Positions 1 to 7,795 of a DNA stretch of 64,000 nt are shown here, piece after piece. Position 1 is the stretch's first letter, and the number at the start of each line of letters is the position of its first letter. The notes beneath the pieces are model-generated. The model was given only the letters and a program-made list of their open reading frames with translations. It made no database searches and had not been told where the DNA came from. Source of the DNA: JASGMR01 sp963664675 (GTDB lineage: Bacteria; Thermotogota; Thermotogae; Petrotogales; Kosmotogaceae); contig CAXXLB010000007.1 in the NCBI GenBank assembly GCA_963664675.2, positions 124,001 to 188,000 on the forward strand, read 5' to 3'. The position numbers and the translations under genes are program-made.

Positions 1-351
1 ACCGCCCTCATGCTACAGAGGGTAAAAAATGGTGCCGATGCTTTAACACCGAGAGATGTTCTGTATATGGCTACCATGGGTGGTGCAAAGGTTTTGAGAA
101 TGGATGATTACATTGGATCGATTGAAGCAGGAAAATCTGCAGATATAATAGGATTCAAAATGGATAAACTGGGTTTCGCAGGCGGCTTGTCTGATCCTGC
201 AACCGCAGTAGTCATGTGTGATGCAGGGAAAGTTGATTTCTCAATGATAAACGGGGAGATCAGAATAAAAGATTCGAAAATTGTGAATGAAAATATTGAT
301 AAAATAATTGAAAAGCAAAATTCAATATCTGAAAGGTTGTTAAATTATTAA
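1..351 (+). CDS. 8-oxoguanine deaminase-like amidohydrolase, C-terminal part
   Basis: The reading frame is open to the left edge, so this is the 3' end of a gene that starts outside the window. The visible 116 residues match the end of ATZ/TRZ-type amidohydrolases. They include a GGAKVLRMDD segment, the IGSIEAGKSADI turn that closes the metallo-barrel fold, and a GFAGGLSDPA segment like the GYAGALHDP stretch of 8-oxoguanine deaminases. Such enzymes hydrolytically remove an amino group from purines or related rings in the cytosol. The metal-binding histidines lie upstream and cannot be checked, so the exact substrate is inferred. The stop overlaps the ATG of the next gene by one base, which suggests co-transcription. 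Confidence 0.75.
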   Translation, partial: TALMLQRVKNGADALTPRDVLYMATMGGAKVLRMDDYIGSIEAGKSADIIGFKMDKLGFAGGLSDPATAVVMCDAGKVDFSMINGEIRIKDSKIVNENIDKIIEKQNSISERLLNY

Positions 352-1256
352 TGTTCATAAAAACTGAGGGAATAAAGAAAGCCTATAAAAATTTTTATGC
401 TCTGAAAAAGCTCGATATTTATATAAAAAGGGGAGATGTTTTCTCCCTCATAGGTCCGAACGGTGCGGGAAAAACGACTACACTTAAGATACTCGCCACC
501 CTCCAGAGGCCAACGACAGGAAATGGCAGTATTTTTGGCCTGGATATAATAAAAGATAGAAAAGAGATAAGAAAAAAAATATCCCTGATATCCGAAACGG
601 TGGTTTTGCATGAAAATCTTACCGCTTATGAAAATCTGAAGTTTTTTGGCGATCTGTACGATATTGAAAAAAAGAAGTTGGCCAAAAGGATTAATGAACT
701 TTTAGAATTGATTAATATGAACGAATGGAAAGACAAAAAGGTAAAAATTTTCTCCAGAGGTATGAAACAGAGAATCAATATAGCGGCGGGTTTTTTGAAA
801 GATCCTGAAATCGTCTTTCTGGATGAGCCCACTCTTGGTCTTGATATACAGACGACCATCATAATAAGAAATTTTCTGAAAAAGAAAAACGAAGAGGGCA
901 TCACTATGATAATTTCAAGCCATCTTCTGAGTGAGATTGAAAAGATATCAAACAGGATAGGAATTATAAATAAAGGAATACTCCTGTGTTCCGATGAATT
1001 GAGTAAACTCATCGAAGAATATAAATCCAAAGAGGGTATCACATTGAACGTTGTTCCCGTAAATCGTATAAATTTCGAAAAGTTTTTAAAAGATAAAAAA
1101 ATAGATTCTGAATTTGAAAGCGGTTTATTCAAACTGAAATTGAACAGTACCAGCTTACTTCATACGAAGGAAATTATGTTTAAGAATAACTATATAAGCG
1201 AAATATATGAAACAAAACCGACACTTGAAGATATATATCTATGGAAAACCGGATAA
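351..1256 (+). CDS. ABC transporter ATP-binding protein (ABC-2 exporter type)
   Basis: This is a 301-residue cytoplasmic ATPase. Walker A (GPNGAGKT) is at residues 35-42. The signature appears as FSRGMKQR, a variant of LSGGQ. Walker B reads IVFLDEPTLGLD and the switch histidine is in SSHLL. About 85 extra residues follow the nucleotide-binding domain, as in drug or natamycin-type ABC-2 exporters. No permease gene lies next to it on either side: the upstream neighbour is an amidohydrolase and the downstream one a GNAT protein behind a terminator. The partner membrane protein must be encoded elsewhere or upstream of the window. The substrate is unknown. Confidence 0.9.
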   Translation: MFIKTEGIKKAYKNFYALKKLDIYIKRGDVFSLIGPNGAGKTTTLKILATLQRPTTGNGSIFGLDIIKDRKEIRKKISLISETVVLHENLTAYENLKFFGDLYDIEKKKLAKRINELLELINMNEWKDKKVKIFSRGMKQRINIAAGFLKDPEIVFLDEPTLGLDIQTTIIIRNFLKKKNEEGITMIISSHLLSEIEKISNRIGIINKGILLCSDELSKLIEEYKSKEGITLNVVPVNRINFEKFLKDKKIDSEFESGLFKLKLNSTSLLHTKEIMFKNNYISEIYETKPTLEDIYLWKTG

Positions 1257-1305
1257 AAACATTTTTGAAATATGTTATAATATTATAAATATTAGATATT
1301 GATTT

Positions 1306-1336
1306 ATTCCTCAGTATAATGAGGAATTTTTTTTTT
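1306..1336 (+). terminator. Rho-independent terminator / possible leader attenuator
   Basis: An 8-bp perfect stem (ATTCCTCA, 1306-1313, with TGAGGAAT, 1320-1327) has a 6-base loop and is followed by a T run to 1336. The T run passes directly into the GGAGGT Shine-Dalgarno of the next gene (1337-1342). The hairpin can end the ABC-ATPase transcript. If the next gene has a promoter around 1265-1290, it would instead sit in that gene's leader. Confidence 0.75.
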
Positions 1337-1349
1337 GGAGGTAGATGTT

Positions 1350-2195
1350 ATGAATATTAAAGTATTTTATCACGAGGCAGAACTCGATAAAAAGGAGATA
1401 ACTGAGTTTTTATACAAACATTTGGAACAATACAGAGACACCGAGGAGCAAATAGAAAAAGCTATAGATTATGCGCTCAACAATGCCCAGGGAATGGGAG
1501 GTTTCGTTGTTTGCGGTTATCAGAATGAAGAATTGGTGGGGTGTGTTGTTATAAATGACACTGCGATGGAAGGGTATATTCCTCAGCACATACTCGTTTA
1601 TATAGCCGTTCATAAAGGTCATAGAGGAAAGGGCCATGGAAAGGAATTGATGAATAAGGTCGTAGAGCTCTGTAGTGGAAATATCGCATTGCACGTGGAA
1701 TATGATAATCCTGCAAGGATAATGTATACAAGATTGGGATTCAAGTCCAAATATGCGGAAATGAGATACGAGCAAAAAAACGAGAAAGAAAGACAGGATG
1801 AGATGAAAAGAAGAATCATCATAAGATATAAGAAGAATGAGGAGAAATTAAAACCTGCGCTGGAATGGATTACAGAACTCAAGATAGAAGATCTGAATAA
1901 GACCAAGGAAGGATTTAAGAAGCATTTAAATGATCTCGTTCTCTGGGCGACCGACTGGGATGAAATCTTTGATGACGATGGGAATTGGTTCACAAAGTTT
2001 GTTTCCTCATTTTCCGTGTTGATTAATTTGCCATACGAACACCAAACACTCCTTAATAGAGTACAAAAAGAATTTTATCATGCTATAGAAAGGGTTATGG
2101 AAAGCGAAGAATGGGAATATGTCTGGAATGAATTCGCGATTTTAATCAAAGCTTCAAAAGAAGCAAAGGATGAAATCATGAATAAGAAAATTTAA
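1350..2195 (+). CDS. GNAT family acetyltransferase with C-terminal helical extension
   Basis: The start is the ATG at 1350 behind GGAGGT at 1337-1342; an in-frame TTG at 1335 lies inside the SD and is rejected. Residues 1 to about 145 form a GNAT fold. The acetyl-CoA loop is visible as HKGHRGKGHGKELM, and the last strand motif as ARIMYTRLGF. The C-terminal 130 residues are mostly helical and charged, and I do not recognise them. GNAT enzymes transfer acetyl from acetyl-CoA to an amine; the substrate here is unknown. The stop codon abuts base-for-base the stop of the convergent gene at 2196. Confidence 0.8.
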   Translation: MNIKVFYHEAELDKKEITEFLYKHLEQYRDTEEQIEKAIDYALNNAQGMGGFVVCGYQNEELVGCVVINDTAMEGYIPQHILVYIAVHKGHRGKGHGKELMNKVVELCSGNIALHVEYDNPARIMYTRLGFKSKYAEMRYEQKNEKERQDEMKRRIIIRYKKNEEKLKPALEWITELKIEDLNKTKEGFKKHLNDLVLWATDWDEIFDDDGNWFTKFVSSFSVLINLPYEHQTLLNRVQKEFYHAIERVMESEEWEYVWNEFAILIKASKEAKDEIMNKKI

Positions 2196-2780
2196 TCAAA
2201 GGAACTTGTTTTCCTTAAAGCTGGAAGAGAAGTGATCTATGATAAGATGAAGCGAATATCCTGTGAAGGAACTGACCGTAATGAAGGTTATTTCAAACAC
2301 GTTCAGATCGAAATTGAACGAATTAAAAATGTTCAAATTCAAGATTGAAAAAGTAAAAAAAGCATAAATCGCCGCTGCCCAGAAGGTGTGAAAAAATCCC
2401 CTGTGATTGAGCAGATCCAGTCCTTTCGATACCAGAAATCCTAAAATAAGGGAAAAAGTGAAGGATACGAATACAGCCAGATAGTCAACGGAAACGAAAT
2501 CATAAATTTTATTATGAATTGAGGAATCATTGATTATATTATAAAAAAACAGAGTGAAAAATATCATCAGAATAAACTGCATACTTCTTTTTATTAAAGC
2601 GGTATTTGAGTCCAGATCAGGTAAATCACTTCCAATAACATAAAAGACGAACGCAAATGAAATAGCGTTCATTCCGAGAACAAAAGAATTATCTATGTGC
2701 CTTCCTATGAGATAATAAATCAGCATAAACAGCGGGTAGCTGAAAATCCCCGAATAAATATGGGTCTTAAAATTAGACAT
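2196..2780 (-). CDS. YdjM-like membrane-bound metal-dependent hydrolase
   Basis: This 194-residue protein has about five hydrophobic segments. It carries the two polar signatures of the YdjM/DUF457 family: DLPDLDSN near residue 54 and a histidine cluster NHRGFFHT near residue 125, plus a late H in LHLIIDH. Family members are predicted inner-membrane metal-dependent hydrolases, some induced by DNA damage in other bacteria; the biochemical activity is not established. GGAGGG precedes the ATG. It stands alone, convergent with the GNAT gene. Confidence 0.7.
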   Translation of the reverse strand: MSNFKTHIYSGIFSYPLFMLIYYLIGRHIDNSFVLGMNAISFAFVFYVIGSDLPDLDSNTALIKRSMQFILMIFFTLFFYNIINDSSIHNKIYDFVSVDYLAVFVSFTFSLILGFLVSKGLDLLNHRGFFHTFWAAAIYAFFTFSILNLNIFNSFNFDLNVFEITFITVSSFTGYSLHLIIDHFSSSFKENKFL

Positions 2781-2816
2781 ATTCCCTCCGTAAAACTGCG
2801 ATAAAAAATAAAAAAA

Positions 2817-3686
2817 TTACAATTCGAAATTTCTTTTTATATAATCATCTAAATAATCGATGGTTTTCTCTAAAGTATCAACATAAAATAAATAAAAGTC
2901 CTTTAGTTTGTAAATGATCTTATCGATATTCAATAAGCTTGTTTCAACGGCCATAGAAACCGGTACTCCGAGTTTTATGTTTGGTGGCAATGAAGATGAT
3001 TCAAAGAGGATCACTTTCTTGATGAATTTTTCACTGAACAGTCTCGATAACTCAATAATTATTGATCTTCCGTCTAAATTTGGTAAGGCGGGGATTGAAA
3101 AGAATAATTTCAGCTTTTCCTGATATGGAAAGACCATGATATTTCCCCTTGTTGTTGTCAACCATTTTCGATAGTATTTATTTATACTGGAAAATATTTC
3201 ATCGTTTATGGTTTTGGAGAAACTGAAATAATTCTGCCCGGATAGCATTTCTTTCAAAAACTCTTTCTTTATAAGCCTTTCGTTACCGAATACAGAGAGG
3301 AAAAAAATTTTAAACGGGGTATGGAAAATACTCTTCGTTATGACGGGATTTTTTATTTTGAAAAAATCACAGTACTCGTTCGATAAAATCTGCCTGGTCT
3401 CATCGTTCAAATCGACCGGGTAAATAGAGCTCGCCATACTCGTCAGTTCAACAGTCGCTATTCCTGAAAAAATCCTTCCGTCTGAATCAGTGAAAATTGA
3501 AACGGGTAACGAATTGTTATTTTCATTTTTTATATTAACAACTACAAAGTGATCGAACCTTTCAGAGAGTTTGGCGGAATTATATTTTTTCAGAACTTCA
3601 CTGTCTTTCATTCCATCTTTTTCATAGGTATCAGTTATTTTTTTCAGAAAATTCCTCGTACATGACGGCCCGCTGAAAAAATTCAT
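2817..3686 (-). CDS. Hypothetical protein, third gene of the MoxR/VWA operon
   Basis: I do not recognise this 289-residue protein. It has no signal peptide, no membrane segment and no obvious catalytic motif. The N-terminal third is mixed and the C-terminal 60 residues are predicted helical. Its start ATG overlaps the stop of the VWA protein (ATGA, 3683-3686), so it is translationally coupled to it. By position it may be an adaptor or substrate-recognition partner of the MoxR/VWA pair. That is inference from gene order only. Confidence 0.65.
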   Translation of the reverse strand: MNFFSGPSCTRNFLKKITDTYEKDGMKDSEVLKKYNSAKLSERFDHFVVVNIKNENNNSLPVSIFTDSDGRIFSGIATVELTSMASSIYPVDLNDETRQILSNEYCDFFKIKNPVITKSIFHTPFKIFFLSVFGNERLIKKEFLKEMLSGQNYFSFSKTINDEIFSSINKYYRKWLTTTRGNIMVFPYQEKLKLFFSIPALPNLDGRSIIIELSRLFSEKFIKKVILFESSSLPPNIKLGVPVSMAVETSLLNIDKIIYKLKDFYLFYVDTLEKTIDYLDDYIKRNFEL

Positions 3687-4867
3687 CTTATACTCACCAC
3701 CGAACTCTTTCCGTAAACAGTTTTTACCTCGTCAATAAATTCTTTGTTCGAATATTTTGAAAGTACAAAGAGAGTCTTTCTCATTATTATGGGAAGATCG
3801 GTAAATCCATCCGTGAATAAGACTATTCCTTCAGGTCTCAGGTTTTTCTGAGCGTATTCAACCGCGGGTTGAAGATTGGTATTTCCCGTCCCGAATAGTT
3901 TTATATCCTTCCAGTTTCCCTTGCTGTATTTTGTCACGGACTGTATCGTTTCATCGGCCTGAATCAGCCATATGTCGGAATTCGATATGCGTGAAATCAC
4001 ATCTATTTCACTGAAAAAAGAGTTGAATTCATCTTCGATGATACTTCCGCTGGTATCGAGAATGACTACAACTTTCGCAGCGTACTCACTCTGCCAGCCT
4101 GGTTGATCGTCGTATCTTCTGTTTGGCTTCAATGGTGTCCTGTATTTTCCTATACGGATGGAGGAACCGAAAAATCTTCTTATTTGCGTTTTCCAATCCA
4201 GAACCGGCTTGTCTATGAACATTTTTATATGATGCTCCAGTCCTTTCGGAATTTCACTCCTGGTCGATTCATAAGTTTCCGCCACGACCTGTTTCATTAA
4301 GTCATTGACAAATTCTTCCGGAAGATCGTACTTGCCGAAATCTTCGTGATCGTCGTTTCTGTTGATATTTTTTTCAATGATTTCCAGATCGATCGTTTTA
4401 TTGTCCGTCAAAAATTTTATTGCCCAGTCGTAATACTCCTCTGCGGTTTTATTGATCATATTTCCGGGACAGGTGACAAACATCGTATCGTTATCCACTC
4501 CACATCCTTCGGACAATAGCTGGTCCAGTGGCCTCGAAAAAACATCCAGTTCTCTGATATATTGATTTATCGATGCATCCATACAGAGATCGAAAAGGAA
4601 TTTGTTTTTCTTTTTTTCTCTCTTAATCAATATATGACCGTTAATCACATGAAGGCATTCGTGTTTAATCAATGCAACGATATATTTTAAATTCCTGTTC
4701 TTGAGTTTTTCGGGATTGTAGAACAACATTATCTTTCCGGATGGCGATATTTTTAACGAAATGTTGACTACCCGTCTGGAAGGGTACTTTTCGATAAACA
4801 TCAATAAAAAATTGTAAAACGGGCTCTCTCTACTGAGTTCGATGAGTGCCGATTCAAATTTATTCAA
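3683..4867 (-). CDS. VWA-like predicted metallopeptidase (DUF2201 family)
   Basis: I place the start at the TTG at 4867. GAGGGAG lies just upstream, and TTGAATAA overlaps the MoxR stop. The longer ATG at 4924 would add 19 unlike residues and a 65-base overlap. The 394-residue protein starts with a DUF2201-type domain containing HECLH (residues 69-73), a zinc-binding-like motif in a helix. It ends with a von Willebrand A domain whose metal site reads VVILDTSGSI. Proteins of this type are found beside MoxR ATPases and are thought to be remodelled by them. It is cytosolic, and its peptidase activity is unproven. Confidence 0.8.
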   Translation of the reverse strand: MNKFESALIELSRESPFYNFLLMFIEKYPSRRVVNISLKISPSGKIMLFYNPEKLKNRNLKYIVALIKHECLHVINGHILIKREKKKNKFLFDLCMDASINQYIRELDVFSRPLDQLLSEGCGVDNDTMFVTCPGNMINKTAEEYYDWAIKFLTDNKTIDLEIIEKNINRNDDHEDFGKYDLPEEFVNDLMKQVVAETYESTRSEIPKGLEHHIKMFIDKPVLDWKTQIRRFFGSSIRIGKYRTPLKPNRRYDDQPGWQSEYAAKVVVILDTSGSIIEDEFNSFFSEIDVISRISNSDIWLIQADETIQSVTKYSKGNWKDIKLFGTGNTNLQPAVEYAQKNLRPEGIVLFTDGFTDLPIIMRKTLFVLSKYSNKEFIDEVKTVYGKSSVVSIR

Positions 4868-5954
4868 TATTCTCCCTCTTTTCGAGATATTTAAAAATAG
4901 AGGTATCCATAGCCAATTCTTCAATAAGGTTCTCCAAAACCGACTTAACTATTCCCTTCTCGTTATCTATTTGATAGACCAGATGTCTTATAAGGCTGAA
5001 AAAGGAATCTTTCGGAACTACATCCTTGAATCTTAAAAGATTCTCTGAAACCAGATTGATATTTTCCTGGAGCTTCACGGAATTTTCCTCGTTCAATTTT
5101 GAAAAATACTGATTCAATCTCAAAATTGTTGAACTCACTTCCGATATGGTGTAATCTGAAATTCTGTTCAACATCTCAGAGGAGAGATTGTACATGATCT
5201 CTTCCGGGTTATTTATGAGAGTCGTTCCTTCAAGTTTGCTCTGAAACATTCTTGCGCCTTCAGGACCGAGTATACCGGCTGCAAGCAAATAGCCAAACTT
5301 ATCGATTTCCTCTTCGGATAAATTTTTAAGGACATTTCCAAGTTTGTACCAGCTTCTTGGACTGGGTCTTAACTCCAGTCTCATGGAAACGGTTTTGTCC
5401 GGTGCGAGAAATTCAGGATAGTCCAGTAAGAACTCGTTTATTATTTCAGGAACTTTGTTTTTTCTCGACCAGTTTATCCATTCATTCACCTCAGAATTCA
5501 TTTCAAGATGAAAGAATCTCGACATAAATGCAGGATCGGTAATCAAGTCAACCTGATCATACTCTTCATCCGGAGGATTTGCGGCTGCCATAACCCAACA
5601 ATCTTCCGGGAGAATGTGATTATGTATTCTTTTATCTATAAGCAGTTGCATAATAGCGTTTCTTATGGATCTGTGAGCTCTGTTGATTTCATCGATCACT
5701 ATAAGAGTATTTCCCTTTTCGGGCCACCAATCAGGTTTTAAAAACGAAGTTCTTTCATCCTTCCTTGAAGGAAGGCCAATAAGATCGCCGGGTTCCATCT
5801 GTGAAATGACCAGTATTATCAGTTCTCTGTTCGATTCTTCTGCAATCTCTCTTGCTATATCGGTTTTTCCGACACCGAAATGTCCCCATATCAGGGGTAT
5901 TTCTCCGGATTCCATTATTTTTTTACTAATATATTTAACGTCGTTTACCTTCAT
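4860..5954 (-). CDS. MoxR-type AAA+ ATPase
   Basis: This 364-residue AAA+ ATPase has Walker A GHFGVGKT (residues 24-31), Walker B LIVIDEIN, a sensor-1 segment AAANPPDEE and an arginine-finger-like stretch DPAFMSRFF. MoxR proteins act as chaperone-like ATPases on partner proteins that have VWA metal-binding domains, and the next gene in this operon encodes such a partner. The start ATG has GGGAGG upstream. An extended -10 (TGCTATAAT on the minus strand, 5989-5981) lies 27 bases before the start, so this gene probably leads the three-gene operon. Confidence 0.9.
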   Translation of the reverse strand: MKVNDVKYISKKIMESGEIPLIWGHFGVGKTDIAREIAEESNRELIILVISQMEPGDLIGLPSRKDERTSFLKPDWWPEKGNTLIVIDEINRAHRSIRNAIMQLLIDKRIHNHILPEDCWVMAAANPPDEEYDQVDLITDPAFMSRFFHLEMNSEVNEWINWSRKNKVPEIINEFLLDYPEFLAPDKTVSMRLELRPSPRSWYKLGNVLKNLSEEEIDKFGYLLAAGILGPEGARMFQSKLEGTTLINNPEEIMYNLSSEMLNRISDYTISEVSSTILRLNQYFSKLNEENSVKLQENINLVSENLLRFKDVVPKDSFFSLIRHLVYQIDNEKGIVKSVLENLIEELAMDTSIFKYLEKRENIE

Positions 5955-5980
5955 CTCATTTCCTCCCTTTGTTAATCAAA

Positions 5981-5989
5981 ATTATAGCA
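5981..5989 (-). promoter_or_regulatory. Extended -10 promoter of the MoxR operon
   Basis: On the minus strand the motif TG-n-TATAAT occurs at 5989-5981, with a weak TTGGTA about 15 bases further upstream. It lies in the 168-base region shared with the divergent gene at 6123. Confidence 0.5.
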
Positions 5990-6122
5990 CAATATGTAGA
6001 TTACCAACTTTTAATAAACTACATATAGACTGATTATAAAAATTAATTAAAAAGAAATAAACATAGGAACTTTTAATATATAATTATATGGTTATTTTTA
6101 AATGAAATAGGAGGTTTACAGA

Positions 6123-6482
6123 ATGAATGAGAAACAAGATGATATGAACAACGAAGAATTAGAACACAATCACGAAAACAACGAAAGTGATATGTTCGAT
6201 ATGTTCTCCATTACGAATGACGATGGTGAAGAGAAAAATTTCGCTATTATAAGCGAATTTGAGAACGAAGGAATTAATTTTTGGGTCTGCCAGGAAGCTT
6301 TTGGAAATGAAGAAAGCGGTTATGAATTTGACGATGAGAATTTCACTTTATTCAAGGTTATGTATGATGAAAACGGTGATCCAACTTTAGAACCACCGAA
6401 TGATGACGAATACGAAAAGGCATCTGAAAAATGGGATGAACTTTCTGAAGAATATCTGGAAGAGGACGAAGAAGAGGAATAA
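6123..6482 (+). CDS. Small acidic protein, DUF1292-like
   Basis: This 119-residue protein is very acidic throughout and ends in a run of E and D. The middle (residues 28-80) has the aromatic-plus-acidic pattern of DUF1292/YrzB-type proteins, with FAIISEF, FWVCQEA and FTLFKVM strands. Its function is unknown. AGGAGGT at 6109-6115 gives a strong ribosome site. It is divergent from the MoxR operon. The family assignment is by eye and tentative. Confidence 0.65.
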   Translation: MNEKQDDMNNEELEHNHENNESDMFDMFSITNDDGEEKNFAIISEFENEGINFWVCQEAFGNEESGYEFDDENFTLFKVMYDENGDPTLEPPNDDEYEKASEKWDELSEEYLEEDEEEE

Positions 6483-6529
6483 ACTAACCCGATTAAAATC
6501 ACAGATTTCGCAACGACTGTTTTAAAACC

Positions 6530-6558
6530 TTGACAAACGCAAAAAAATGTTGTACGAT
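6530..6558 (+). promoter_or_regulatory. Sigma-A promoter of the glutaredoxin gene
   Basis: A consensus -35 TTGACA (6530-6535) and -10 TACGAT (6553-6558) are separated by 17 bases. An inverted repeat lies directly downstream over the predicted start site. Confidence 0.75.
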
Positions 6559-6576
6559 ATACCTGTATAGGGTATA
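6558..6576 (+). promoter_or_regulatory. Operator-like inverted repeat TATACC-N7-GGTATA
   Basis: TATACC (6558-6563) and GGTATA (6571-6576) flank TGTATAG. The repeat overlaps the end of the -10 and the transcription start. Its shape resembles the operators of CsoR/CstR-type copper- or persulfide-sensing repressors. No such repressor gene is in the window, so the assignment is inference. Confidence 0.45.
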
Positions 6577-6589
6577 CGGAGGTGATAAA

Positions 6590-6823
6590 ATGGCAAAAAT
6601 TACAGTATATTCAACACCGACATGTATGTGGTGCAGAAAGGTTAAGAGTTATTTCAAGGAACACAACATACCTTTTAAAGATTACGATGTGAGCAGTAAT
6701 CAGGATAAAGCTCAGGAAATGGTCAGAAAAAGTGGTCAGATGGGTGTTCCTGTTATAATAATTGACAACAGTGTAATCGTAGGTTTTGACAAAAATAAGA
6801 TTGACAATTTATTAGGTCTATAA
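6590..6823 (+). CDS. Glutaredoxin-like protein (NrdH/YruB type)
   Basis: The start is the ATG at 6590 behind GGAGGTG (6578-6584). The 77-residue thioredoxin-fold protein has a CMWC active site at residues 12-15, the cis-proline segment GVPVIIID and the end motif GFDKNKIDNLLG. This form is typical of small glutaredoxins that reduce disulfides in the cytosol using thioredoxin reductase or glutathione-like thiols. It is monocistronic, with its own strong promoter and terminator. The operator-like repeat at the promoter suggests redox- or metal-responsive expression. Confidence 0.9.
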   Translation: MAKITVYSTPTCMWCRKVKSYFKEHNIPFKDYDVSSNQDKAQEMVRKSGQMGVPVIIIDNSVIVGFDKNKIDNLLGL

Positions 6824-6854
6824 AAGAAGCGGGATTAATTCCCGCTTCTTTATT
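6824..6854 (+). terminator. Rho-independent terminator
   Basis: A 10-bp stem (AAGAAGCGGG with CCCGCTTCTT) has a 7-base loop and is followed by TATTAT. It starts right after the glutaredoxin stop codon. Confidence 0.85.
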
Positions 6855-6939
6855 ATAGAAAGAAAAACATCCGCTAAGCAGACAAGGCCGAAGAACTTTA
6901 AGCAATGAGTAGAAAAATCCCCTCTTTATCGGAATAAAT

Positions 6940-6957
6940 TCAGGTAAGCTTACCTGA
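6940..6957. repeat. 18-bp perfect palindrome
   Basis: TCAGGTAAG followed by CTTACCTGA is a perfect 18-bp palindrome at the 3' border of the decayed recombinase remnant. It may be a protein-binding site or an element end. It carries no T run, so it is not a normal terminator. Confidence 0.6.
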
Positions 6958-7717
6958 TAAAAAGCAAATCTCAGGACTTTTGTCTTCATAAACTGCTTGA
7001 ATTTTTTTCAGGATTTCATTCTCTTTTTCAAATATTCCTGTTTTCCTTTTCAATGCATCGTGGTTGTTCAGATGATTTATAATGGCCCTGACGGTCATAC
7101 GCTTAAACAAAATGGGGAAAATTTGCTCACAGCTTTTGCAACTTTGTGATCTATTAATAAAGTATGTTTATAATTACGGCCTTTGATGTAATCATAGGGG
7201 GACATAGGAGTTGATAAATTACCAATTGTGTTTCTTGTGGTCAAATGCCCGATAGTTTTTCTTTGAGGGCAGGTAGTAACCAGGTCGTTCATTACGTTTG
7301 CTATTGGAACGAGAATACAGGATACACTATCAGAATTCAAATAACTATCTATTCCTATGCCAAATCGATAAAACCATACATTTATCCGAACAAATTTTCA
7401 TTCAGGCTTCCTACATCCGTATAGTTACGGGAGAGGCGGGAAAGATCCTTAACAATCACGCAGTTTGCTTTTTTTGCGTAAATTGGCTATTAGTTTTTGA
7501 CAGTTGTCTCGGTTGGTGTCTGTACCTGTAAAATCTTTATCAACATAGGTTTCAACACTTTCAAATTCACCAGAGTGCTGTCTGTAATAATCATAAAGCG
7601 ATTTTTTTGATTGGTGACACTGTTGCTCTCGTCCTTCTTCAGAGTCTGGCGAATAGTAAGATTTGTTATAAAAGCACGGCAAATGTAATTTTTCTTTAAG
7701 CGTTCTTTTTCTAGCAA
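6940..7717 (-). pseudogene. Decayed large serine recombinase (TnpX/TndX type)
   Basis: Recombinase segments appear in order on the minus strand but in changing frames. First is CRAFITNLTIRQTLKKDESNS, then VETYVDKDFTGTDTNRDN. After a shift comes VKDLSRLSRNYTDVGSLNE, the classic resolvase helix. Next come YDYIKGRNYKHTLLID and, after another shift, MTVRAIINHLNNH. These match the catalytic domain and the start of the recombinase domain of transposon resolvases common in Clostridia. At least three frameshifts and a large C-terminal loss make it non-functional. It is a remnant of an integrated mobile element. Confidence 0.75.
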
Positions 7718-7795
7718 AGTGTCCTTTATTTCATCGGGTATTTCAACATTTTGATATGTATTTTAACTTTGAAAAGTATTAGAACGTCAGCCAGA

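Noticed and set aside
4867..4924. Longer ATG start for the VWA metallopeptidase gene
   Set aside because: It would overlap MoxR by 65 bases and add residues unlike the family; TTG at 4867 has a good SD and a natural stop-start overlap.
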